Part shown: positions 36,232-44,365 of the stretch, piece by piece
How positions within the stretch are numbered: the stretch's first letter is position 1
Layout of the letters: every line of letters starts with the position of its first letter
Assembly (NCBI GenBank): GCA_900541585.1
Contig: UQKD01000014.1
Coordinates: forward strand, 25,487 to 89,486
Direction: 5' to 3'
DNA from: an uncultured Alistipes sp.
GTDB lineage: Bacteria; Bacteroidota; Bacteroidia; Bacteroidales; Rikenellaceae
Length of the DNA stretch: 64,000 nt
Notes under the pieces: model-generated
Told to the model about the DNA's origin: nothing
The model's database searches: none
Seen by the model: only the letters and a program-made list of their open reading frames with translations
Made by a program: the position numbers and the translations under genes

Positions 36232-39123
36232 GTGAAGAAATTTTTACTCATGCTTTTATTGGCGGGCTTCTGCATTCCGCTGGGTGTGCAGGCCCAGGCT
36301 CCGAAAAAGGTCTCCATCGAGGGAACCGTGACGGAGTACAACACGAAGGAGCCGATTGCGGGCTGCGTGGTTTCCATCCCGACGCTCGAGCTGTGGGTGG
36401 TGACCGATGCCAAAGGCCGGTTCCGGATGCCGTCGGTGACTACCGGCAGCTACACCATCGAGGCGACCTGCCTGGGCTACGAACCCCTTTCGTATAAGGT
36501 GACGATCACCGCTTCGATCGGGGCGCTCTCGCTGCGCCTCAAAGAGTCGAGCCTGCAACTCAACACCGTGACCGTAACGGCCCAGCGGGGCCGCAGCATC
36601 AACTCTTCGTCGACGATCGACCGGCAGGCGATGGACCACCTGCAGGCCACCTCCGTCAAGGACGTGATGCAGCTGCTGCCGGGTGTCGTGACGTCGAATC
36701 CCGATCTCACGAGCAGCTCCTATAACTTTATCGGTATCCGCGATCTGAATCCCAACATGACCTCCGTAGAGACTTTGGGCGTCAATTCCAGTACGGTCGG
36801 TATTTACGTCGACGGGGCGTCGGTGAAAAACGACGCTTCGCTGGTAGGCGAAAAGGCCACGGGCTTCGGGCAGCCGGTGAGCAAGGGAATCGACATGCGT
36901 ACGATCTCCACTGACAACATCGAGTCGGTGGAGGTAGTCCGGGGCGTGGCTTCGGCCGAGTACGGCAATATGAGCGCCGGCGCCGTGATCGTCAAGACCA
37001 AGCAGGGCCGCACACCCTACGAGGTGCGTGTCAAGGCGGTTCCCAACACCAAGGCCGTGGCGCTGACCAAAGGCTACGCGCTGGGACCCGATAAGGGTTT
37101 CCTCAATGTGGGGCTGGACTATGCCAATGCCATGAAGGACATCCGCACTTCGAAGGACGCCTATGACCGCGGAACCTTTTCGGTGAACTATTCCAACACC
37201 TTCAACCGCGACCGTACGCCGTTCCAGTTCAATGCGAAGGTGAGCGGCTACCTTTCGAAAGGCACGAGCAAGCCCGATGCCGATGACCTGTCGCAGGACG
37301 AGCGCAAGTTCCTCGACGACAAGAGCCTTTCGCTCAACCTGAACGGCTCGTGGCTGCTCAACAAATCGTGGATCACCTCGCTGAAATATGTCTTGAGCCA
37401 CACCATGACGCGCGAATACGCCCGCAACAAGGCACTGTCGACCTTCGTCGGCGTTGCCAATCCCGGGGCGACCGAACCGGGTGAAGGTTTCGTGGAGTTC
37501 ACGCCTCACGATTACATGAGCGACATCCGCAACTTGAGCATGGCCTATTACACCAATGCCAAGCTGATGGCCGAGGTTTCGGGCCGCTACGGCAAGGTCT
37601 ACAACAAGGCGATGCTCGGTGCCGAGTGGAGCAATTCGGGCAACACCGGCAAAGGACAGTATTACGAGGGCGTGCGTCCCATCCAGTTCCGTCCCCAGCC
37701 GTTCAGCGATATCCCCTTCATGAACCAGGTGGCCGTTTTCGTCGAGGAAAAGGTCACCCTGCCGGTCGGCAAGACTTCGCTCACGTTGCAGGCCGGAGGG
37801 CGTTTCACCTATCTGGCAACCGATCGGCTGAATGACAAATGGGCCGTAGATCCGCGTTTCAACCTCAAATACACGATCATCAGCAATCGTGCGCCGAAAA
37901 AGGTCCGCGAACTGTCGCTGCGTGCCGGTTGGGGCATTCAGACCACGCTGCCGGGCCTCTATACGCTCTATCCGTTCGCATCCTATATCGACAACTACTC
38001 GCTGCGTCTGCCTGCCGCCGGTGAGCGGCCTGCCATGGAGGCATGGACGACCGAGGTGACGACGGCCGAGGAGTTGAGCAACCGTGACCTGAAGATGCAG
38101 TACAGCAAGAACTTCGAGGTCGGCGTCGACTTCGAGATGTTCGGCATCAAGGGAAGCATCGCTTACTACAATGAAAAGATGCGAAACGGTTATTCCACGA
38201 TGTATACCCCCGGCGTATACTCTTACCGGGAGTATAATTATTCCGGTGCGGAAACCCCGGTCTACATCGACGACCCGAATAATCCGGGGCAGAAGGTATT
38301 GGGAGTCAACGGTGAACCCCTCGACTACGAGACGGTCACCAAGTTCAAACGCATTGCCAAACCCGGCAACAACAACAAGTACGACAAGCAGGGCGTCGAG
38401 TACACGTTCGATTTCGGGCAGATCCGTGCGATCCGCACCTCGATCATCGTCAACGGCGCCTATATGCAGATGAAAAATATGCCGGACGTCGGCGTGAAGC
38501 AGCTTTTCGATCTCTCCTATAACTCCGGAAAAATACAGATCAATGGGGAAAACGTCTATAATCCCGTTTATGGAGGATATGACGGCGGAAAGAGCTTACA
38601 GGGCACAGCGATACGCAAGCGGTTCAATTCCAATTTCAGTTTTATCACCCATATTCCCAAACTGCGCCTGATCACCTCGCTGACGGTCCAGTGCGTGTGG
38701 CTCGACCGCAGCCGGAGTTTCAAGAACAGCGGAGTTTATTACGAAGATGCCGAGGGCAACAAGATTTACGATTTCGAAGGACAGGTCGACGGTACGCTTT
38801 ACAAGGACCCCGATTGGTATATGGATGCCGCAGGCAACGTGCTGCCGTTCGATCCCAGCCTGTATGACGGGGAGCTGGGCAACGCTTTTCAGATATACCG
38901 GACGACGTCGACCAATTCGAGCCTGTTCGTGCAGAACTCGTTCAAACCCTATTTCATGGCCAATATCCGCATTACCAAAGAGATCGGCAATATCGCGCAG
39001 ATTTCGTTCTACGCCAACAACTTCACGAATTCCCGTCCCAAGATGAAGTTGCAGAGTACGGGCAGTTACCGAATGGTCAATACCGAGATGTATTTCGGTG
39101 CGGAACTCAAACTCAAATTCTAA
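36232..39123 (+). CDS. TonB-dependent outer-membrane receptor
   Basis: A 963-residue receptor that starts with GTG. The signal peptide is MKKFLLMLLLAGFCIPLGVQA, followed by a carboxypeptidase-regulatory-like domain (about 25-110). The plug (about 115-260) includes IDRQAMDHLQATSVKDVMQLLPGVV, GIYVDGASVKND and ESVEVVRGVASAEYGNMSAGAVIVKTKQG. A long barrel follows and ends with an aromatic-rich strand (YFGAELKLKF). It is not of SusC type and no SusD follows; instead a DUF4876 lipoprotein and a DUF6850 barrel do. The ligand is unknown; a metal chelate, cofactor or peptide is as likely as a sugar. Confidence 0.9.
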   Translation: MKKFLLMLLLAGFCIPLGVQAQAPKKVSIEGTVTEYNTKEPIAGCVVSIPTLELWVVTDAKGRFRMPSVTTGSYTIEATCLGYEPLSYKVTITASIGALSLRLKESSLQLNTVTVTAQRGRSINSSSTIDRQAMDHLQATSVKDVMQLLPGVVTSNPDLTSSSYNFIGIRDLNPNMTSVETLGVNSSTVGIYVDGASVKNDASLVGEKATGFGQPVSKGIDMRTISTDNIESVEVVRGVASAEYGNMSAGAVIVKTKQGRTPYEVRVKAVPNTKAVALTKGYALGPDKGFLNVGLDYANAMKDIRTSKDAYDRGTFSVNYSNTFNRDRTPFQFNAKVSGYLSKGTSKPDADDLSQDERKFLDDKSLSLNLNGSWLLNKSWITSLKYVLSHTMTREYARNKALSTFVGVANPGATEPGEGFVEFTPHDYMSDIRNLSMAYYTNAKLMAEVSGRYGKVYNKAMLGAEWSNSGNTGKGQYYEGVRPIQFRPQPFSDIPFMNQVAVFVEEKVTLPVGKTSLTLQAGGRFTYLATDRLNDKWAVDPRFNLKYTIISNRAPKKVRELSLRAGWGIQTTLPGLYTLYPFASYIDNYSLRLPAAGERPAMEAWTTEVTTAEELSNRDLKMQYSKNFEVGVDFEMFGIKGSIAYYNEKMRNGYSTMYTPGVYSYREYNYSGAETPVYIDDPNNPGQKVLGVNGEPLDYETVTKFKRIAKPGNNNKYDKQGVEYTFDFGQIRAIRTSIIVNGAYMQMKNMPDVGVKQLFDLSYNSGKIQINGENVYNPVYGGYDGGKSLQGTAIRKRFNSNFSFITHIPKLRLITSLTVQCVWLDRSRSFKNSGVYYEDAEGNKIYDFEGQVDGTLYKDPDWYMDAAGNVLPFDPSLYDGELGNAFQIYRTTSTNSSLFVQNSFKPYFMANIRITKEIGNIAQISFYANNFTNSRPKMKLQSTGSYRMVNTEMYFGAELKLKF

Positions 39124-39135
39124 ACGCCGCAGACG

Positions 39136-40395
39136 ATGAAAAAGATTTTAACCTGTATTTTACCCTTGGCGGCCGCCTTTCTGTTGAGCGGCTGCCTGAA
39201 AGACATGAAGGACAGCGAACTTTTCGAGGGCAGCAAGGAGGTCGAAGTGAGCATTACGCTGCCCGAAGCGCTGGCTGCCGAGCCGAAAAGCGATTTCAAG
39301 GTCATGCTGCGAAATTCGAAGACGGGTGTTGTCCTGACGTCTGTGACCGATGCGCAGGGCGTGGCGCGCCTCGAAGCCGAATACGGCACGTATAGCGTAA
39401 TCGTGAGCAAGCAGATCGAGGTGGAAGGGGCCGTCAAGATCCTGTCGGCCTCGCAGAATATCGTGCTGTCGCGCGACGACAAGCAGGTCGAAACGCTTGC
39501 CGCCGAACTTACCGCCGCGAATAAGGGAACCATTATCCTGAAAGAGGTCTATTTCCACCTGGCCAAGACGCCGAGCGGCGCCAATTACAATTACGATCAG
39601 TATTTTACGCTCTACAACAATTCGGACAAGGTGCAGTATCTCGACGGCATCGGTCTGGGCACGCACTCCACCTATAACTCCAACGCCAAACGGATTTACG
39701 TGAAATCGTGGCTGGGCGACGACAATACCGATCCGCGCGATTCGGTTCCCATCAGTGCTTTCGGATTCAATTTCCCGGGTAAAGGAACGGATCATCCGCT
39801 TCAGCCCGGCGAAGAGGTGGTGATCGCATTGAGTGCGATCAACCATACGGGTGCTATGACGACTGTGCCTGTAAATTTGGCGACGGAGAACACCTGGGCC
39901 ATGTGGATTCCGGCGTTTAAAGGTCAGAAGACTCCGGAAGTTCCCGAGGAGCGAAGGTTGAATCCCTATTGTCAGCAGGGGCTGGGAACCGCATTTACGA
40001 TTTCCCGGACTTCTCCGACGGTCGTCATCTATCGTATCGAGGGAAGCGCCGAGGAGTATGTGAAAGACGGGGTCAAACTCGGAGAGCCGGGCGGACACAT
40101 GATCTCCGCGCCGCCGGCATACACCGGTAAAATATATTCCATCATGATTCCCAAGGAGTGGGTTTACGACGGAGTCGAATTCCGCATTGCCGAAAACGAG
40201 GTCCCGCGTCTTTGTCCGGAGATCAGTCTCCAGGCTCTCATGATCACTTCGGGAATGGGTTCGGGCATCTCCTACATCCGTAAAGTCGACGAAGAGGCGA
40301 CGGCTGCCGCCGGACATACCGTTTATCAGGATACGAACGACTCTTCGCAGGACTGGATGATGATTCCGCGGCCGACTCTTTACAAGGGCAATTAA
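39136..40395 (+). CDS. DUF4876 lipoprotein
   Basis: A 419-residue lipoprotein with lipobox FLLSGC (Cys about 20). An N-terminal beta-sandwich (about 30-130, carrying SKTGVVLTSVTDAQGVARLEAEYGTYSVIV) leads to the DUF4876 core, which opens GTIILKEVYFHLAKTPSGANYNYDQYFTLYNNSDKVQYLDGIGLG. It starts 12 bp after the TonB receptor gene. The gene order suggests a surface partner that captures ligand for the receptor, as SusD does for SusC. No enzyme motif is visible. Confidence 0.82.
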   Translation: MKKILTCILPLAAAFLLSGCLKDMKDSELFEGSKEVEVSITLPEALAAEPKSDFKVMLRNSKTGVVLTSVTDAQGVARLEAEYGTYSVIVSKQIEVEGAVKILSASQNIVLSRDDKQVETLAAELTAANKGTIILKEVYFHLAKTPSGANYNYDQYFTLYNNSDKVQYLDGIGLGTHSTYNSNAKRIYVKSWLGDDNTDPRDSVPISAFGFNFPGKGTDHPLQPGEEVVIALSAINHTGAMTTVPVNLATENTWAMWIPAFKGQKTPEVPEERRLNPYCQQGLGTAFTISRTSPTVVIYRIEGSAEEYVKDGVKLGEPGGHMISAPPAYTGKIYSIMIPKEWVYDGVEFRIAENEVPRLCPEISLQALMITSGMGSGISYIRKVDEEATAAAGHTVYQDTNDSSQDWMMIPRPTLYKGN

Positions 40396-40413
40396 CTCAA
40401 AACGAAACAGATC

Positions 40414-42000
40414 ATGAGAATCAATACGATATATGCGGTATTCCTGGCAACGGCCGTAATGGCATGCACGGCGTCGGCGCAGTCAGCCCGCGGGGAGAAC
40501 CTCGAAAAATACTATACGATGGAGCGCATCCGCTCCAAAAGCGGCTGGCTGGTCTCGGACAACGCCGCCGGCCTGATCTTCAACCGTGCTTCGCTCTCGA
40601 CAGCCGACGTCAGCTACGATTTCGAAGAAGGCGGCCTGCGTAACGTCGGCGACGCTGCCCGGACCCATAAGACGGGCATACAGTCGGAATCCTTCCAACG
40701 GTGGGACCGTCTTTCATTCTACGGCAAACTGGGCTATGACTATACCGCAGGCTCGGACCGCAACTGGGCGGGTAATACACATCTTTATACCTCGCCGATG
40801 AACGTGGGCGACTCGGTTCCCGGCAATACGCGCAATGAAACCTATCTGCTGAAAGCCGGAGTGGCCTATCAGATGGGAAATTGGGTGATCGGTCTGCAGG
40901 GCGAATACGAGAATCAGAGTCTTGCCAAGCGGCGCGATGCGCGCAACAAGACGACGTACATGCATTTGAGCGTTCGCCCCGGTGTGATGTTCACTTCCAA
41001 GACGGTCGATGCGGGTCTGAATTTCACCTACGAACGCACCACCGAAACGGTCAATTACCTCTCTTTCGGAACCAACGAACAGGCTATTCCGCTCTATCTG
41101 TTCGAGGGGCTTTGGTTCTATATGGCCGAGCTGGTTCCGTCGGGCAGTAACAGTAATCCGATCCATTACAAAGAGTCGGAGTACGGCGGGGCTGCACAGT
41201 TCGAACTGAAGTTTTCTCCCCGGGTGAGCCTGTTCAACCAGTTTTCGGCGATATATGGTAAGATGGAGCGTTATCATTTGGAAGAGGATGAACATTTGGG
41301 CGACAACGACCGGTTAACTTACCGCTATCTGGGCGTGCTCAATGTTACGGGGCGTAGTGTGGATCAGCGGCTTTCGGTCGATGCTTCGTGGGGAGACCTG
41401 TTGAAATACAACAATATTCAGGAGTTGGCCGTTGATCCGGTAACCAATCTGAAATATTACAAACAGTACGGCCGCTTCCTGAAATTCTCGCAGAAGCAGC
41501 GCAGCGTCGATGCCGATTACAAACTCTACGTCAAGCGCAACGAGTGGAGCAGTTCGTGGATCGTCGACGTGGCCTATGACTATTGCAAGACCGAATCGGA
41601 ATATACGATCTCCCCGGCGCGCTACAACCAGGACCTGCACTATTCGAAGCTGATGCTGGGCGTGACGAAGAACTTCCGGTTCAGCGGCCGCAGCTGGCTC
41701 GACGCGACGGTGCGCGGCGGCTATACGTTCGGCGGCGGAACCGAACTGGAGAAGAGCTGCCCCGAGGGGGTGCAGATCGACAACGAGAACTACCGCGCCG
41801 ACCTGCTGGCCCGGGAGTATGCCTTCCTGACCAACGACCGTCTGAACGGCGAGGCCGGCCTGCGCTATACGCACTGTTTCCCGGCGAAGAAAATGAGCCT
41901 GTGCGTCGATCTGAAAGGCCGTGCGGCGTGGGGGCGCAGCGGTCTGATGGACGGCAGCCGGCGCGGCGGCCTGTTCGCGGCCGTGGGCCTGAACTTCTGA
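40414..42000 (+). CDS. DUF6850-family outer-membrane beta-barrel protein
   Basis: A 528-residue exported protein with signal peptide MRINTIYAVFLATAVMACTASA. The mature chain opens ENLEKYYTMERIRSKSGWLVSDNAAGL and then alternates amphipathic strands with aromatic girdles, as in an outer-membrane barrel, ending GLFAAVGLNF with a terminal Phe. It is the last gene of the three-gene receptor operon and is followed by a strong terminator. Its function is not known. It could help export, assembly or passage of the receptor's ligand. Confidence 0.78.
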   Translation: MRINTIYAVFLATAVMACTASAQSARGENLEKYYTMERIRSKSGWLVSDNAAGLIFNRASLSTADVSYDFEEGGLRNVGDAARTHKTGIQSESFQRWDRLSFYGKLGYDYTAGSDRNWAGNTHLYTSPMNVGDSVPGNTRNETYLLKAGVAYQMGNWVIGLQGEYENQSLAKRRDARNKTTYMHLSVRPGVMFTSKTVDAGLNFTYERTTETVNYLSFGTNEQAIPLYLFEGLWFYMAELVPSGSNSNPIHYKESEYGGAAQFELKFSPRVSLFNQFSAIYGKMERYHLEEDEHLGDNDRLTYRYLGVLNVTGRSVDQRLSVDASWGDLLKYNNIQELAVDPVTNLKYYKQYGRFLKFSQKQRSVDADYKLYVKRNEWSSSWIVDVAYDYCKTESEYTISPARYNQDLHYSKLMLGVTKNFRFSGRSWLDATVRGGYTFGGGTELEKSCPEGVQIDNENYRADLLAREYAFLTNDRLNGEAGLRYTHCFPAKKMSLCVDLKGRAAWGRSGLMDGSRRGGLFAAVGLNF

Positions 42001-42021
42001 ACCGCGGATCATTCGTAAAAA

Positions 42022-42055
42022 CCCCGCAGGACATGCAAAGTCCTGCGGGGTTTTT
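42022..42055 (+). terminator. Intrinsic terminator after the DUF6850 gene
   Basis: An 11-bp perfect stem ccccgcaggac (42022-42032) / gtcctgcgggg (42040-42050) with a 7-base loop is followed by TTTTT. AAAA precedes it, so it may also work on the other strand. Confidence 0.9.
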
Positions 42056-42072
42056 GTCGGCGGGGATTCCTG

Positions 42073-42102
42073 AAAAAGAACGGACCTTTGCCGGGTCCGT
42101 TC
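42073..42102 (-). terminator. Intrinsic terminator after the S46 peptidase gene
   Basis: The 9-bp stem gaacggacc (42078-42086) / ggtccgttc (42094-42102) has AAAAA to its left (42073-42077), which reads as a U run on the leftward transcript. Confidence 0.75.
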
Positions 42103-42125
42103 CTTCGTAGAAAGTGCGGGGCAGG

Positions 42126-44300
42126 TTATTTCACCAGGCGCATTTCGTCGATCAGCGACCCGGCACCGGCGTATTTGTCCATGATCCACAGCACGAAACG
42201 GATGTCGACGCAGACCGTCTTGAAGTTGGTCGGGTGGAAATAGACGTCGCCCGACATCGACTCGCGGTTGCCGTCGAACGCCAGTCCGATCACGTCGCCC
42301 CGGGCGTCGAGCACCGGGCTGCCCGAATTGCCGCCCGTGATGTCGTTGTCGGTGAGGAAATTGACGTACAGCCGGCCGTTTTCGCCCCAGCGGCCCCAGT
42401 CCTTGCTGCGGATGAGCGAGGACATCCGCTCGTCGACACGGAATTCGTAGTCGTCGGGATTGTATTTTTCGAGGTAGCCGTCGACCGTCGAGCGGGAGTC
42501 GTAGTGCACGGCGTCCTTGGGCGAAACCGGACCCACGGTTCCGTAGGTGAGCCTCATCGTCGAGTTGGCGTCGGGATATTGGGGCGTGCCCTCCGATTCG
42601 CGCATCTCGTAGATGGCATGGGCGTAGCGGAGTTCCTCCTTGTCGGCGTCGATGCCCGACGCCTCCTCGGCCTGCTTGAGTTTCTCGGCGAAGCGCCGCG
42701 AACTGACCGAGTTGGCCATCGCCGCCATCGGGTCGGAGAGGATCTCCTCCGCGGTGCGCGGCTGTGCGAACCAGGCGCAGAGTTTTTCGTAGCTGGTGCA
42801 GCAGGTGTTTTCGAACGCGTAGTCGACCAGCGCCGGAACGTTGCCTTTGAAGCGGTCGTAAAGCTGCGGCAGCTGTTCGCCCCACATTTCGCGGGGCACG
42901 TTGCCGGTGAAACTCTCCATCATCCGCGTCAGCACCTCCTTGTCGGTGGCCAGGTCGAAGTCCTTCATCATCCGGCGGGTGTTGGACTTCACGCCCGCGA
43001 AGTTCTTGTCGCCGTCCTGCACCGAGGCGATGCCGTCGCGCTGCATGCGGTCGACGAGCGTGCCGAGACGGTTGGCCGTCATCATCACGTCGCTCGGGCG
43101 AATCCACGTCTCCTGGTAGTAGCACTTTTCGCGCACGGCTTCGGCGCGGGCCTCGTAGCCCTTCTTGAGGTTGGCGAGCAGGTCGCCGTATTCGGTCCTG
43201 CGGGCCGGGTCGGCATCGATCCAGGCGGCGAGGCGCGCCTCCTCGGCGGCGCGGATGCCGATTACGTCGTAACGACGCAGGCAGATGTTCTCCCACTTGG
43301 CGTAGTCGGCGTAGTTGCTGATGTTGAAATACTTGTCGCTGTACATCAGCCGCACGTCCGGGTCGGCCTCCATGTGGCGCAGCATGATGTCGAGGCGGTC
43401 GCGGCGCGCCTTGATCACCACGGGGTTGGTCACGTGCTCCTTTTCGCGCACAGCGAATGACGACATGTAGCGGTTGGTACGGCCCGGAAAGCCGATCACC
43501 ATGGCGTAGTCCCCGTCGTGGATGCCGCTCGTCGAGACGTTCAGCACCTTGCGGGGCGTGATGGGCACGTTGTCCTCCGCGTAAGCCGCCGGGCGGCCCT
43601 TCGCGTCGCCGTAGACGCGGTAGAGGGCGAAGTCGCCCTTGTGCTGGGGCCAGCCCCAGTTGTCCTGCTCGCCGCCGAAGGCCCCGATCTTCACGGGAGG
43701 TGCGCCCACGAGGCGCACGTCCTTATAGGTCTCGTAGTAGAACAGCAGGTATTTCTTGCCCTTCCACATCGAAGCACACTCCACATCGAAGGGGGTGTCC
43801 TTGCCGTATTTCCGTTCGAGGATGCCGTAGACCTTGCGCGTCCCGAAGACCCCCAGGCTGTTGGCCTTTTCGAGCGAGTCGCGGATGGCCAGGGCCTCGT
43901 CCGTCACGTCGCGGACCTGCCGCAGGAAGGTCACGGTCTTGCCTTTGAGCGGCAGTTCGTCCTTTTGGTGGAGCGCCCAGAAGCCCTCTTCGAGGTAGTT
44001 CTTCGCGGGGGTGCTCAGCGAGTGGATGTCGCCGTAGGCCACGTGGTGGTTGGTGATGACGAGTCCCTTGTCCGAAATCACGCTGCCCGTGCCCATGCCG
44101 CCGTCGACGGCCACGATGGCGTTGCACAACGCCGGGGACTCCTCGTTGTAAATCTCTCCGGGTTTGAGTTTCAGCCCCTCCTTCTTCATCTGGGGGTAGA
44201 TCACGTCCCGGAACGTGCTGACCAGCCACATGCCCTCGTCGGCCGACGCCGCAACCGGGAGCAGGGCGCAGGCCAGCAGGTAAAAAATCGCTTTTTTCAT
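42126..44300 (-). CDS. S46-family dipeptidyl peptidase (DPP7-like)
   Basis: A 724-residue periplasmic serine peptidase with signal peptide MKKAIFYLLACALLPVAASA. The chymotrypsin-type triad is visible: TNHH at 83-86, the Asp in HKGDFALYRVY, and S659 in GGNSGSPVLD. Residue 677, 18 after the Ser, is Gly (FDGNRE). In characterised S46 enzymes Gly here goes with DPP7 specificity for hydrophobic residues, while Arg gives DPP11 specificity for Asp/Glu. It releases dipeptides from peptide N-termini. It is convergent with the receptor operon and followed by its own terminator. Confidence 0.93.
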   Translation of the reverse strand: MKKAIFYLLACALLPVAASADEGMWLVSTFRDVIYPQMKKEGLKLKPGEIYNEESPALCNAIVAVDGGMGTGSVISDKGLVITNHHVAYGDIHSLSTPAKNYLEEGFWALHQKDELPLKGKTVTFLRQVRDVTDEALAIRDSLEKANSLGVFGTRKVYGILERKYGKDTPFDVECASMWKGKKYLLFYYETYKDVRLVGAPPVKIGAFGGEQDNWGWPQHKGDFALYRVYGDAKGRPAAYAEDNVPITPRKVLNVSTSGIHDGDYAMVIGFPGRTNRYMSSFAVREKEHVTNPVVIKARRDRLDIMLRHMEADPDVRLMYSDKYFNISNYADYAKWENICLRRYDVIGIRAAEEARLAAWIDADPARRTEYGDLLANLKKGYEARAEAVREKCYYQETWIRPSDVMMTANRLGTLVDRMQRDGIASVQDGDKNFAGVKSNTRRMMKDFDLATDKEVLTRMMESFTGNVPREMWGEQLPQLYDRFKGNVPALVDYAFENTCCTSYEKLCAWFAQPRTAEEILSDPMAAMANSVSSRRFAEKLKQAEEASGIDADKEELRYAHAIYEMRESEGTPQYPDANSTMRLTYGTVGPVSPKDAVHYDSRSTVDGYLEKYNPDDYEFRVDERMSSLIRSKDWGRWGENGRLYVNFLTDNDITGGNSGSPVLDARGDVIGLAFDGNRESMSGDVYFHPTNFKTVCVDIRFVLWIMDKYAGAGSLIDEMRLVK

Positions 44301-44320
44301 AGTCTTCTCGGTTTATCTCG

Positions 44321-44349
44321 AAAAAAGGGGCTTGCGTATCACAAGCCCC
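44321..44349 (-). terminator. Intrinsic terminator after the 4Fe-4S membrane protein gene
   Basis: The 8-bp stem ggggcttg (44327-44334) / caagcccc (44342-44349) has AAAAAA at 44321-44326, a U run for the leftward transcript. It separates the Fe-S gene from the S46 peptidase gene. Confidence 0.8.
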
Positions 44350-44365
44350 CTGTACGTATTTTGTG

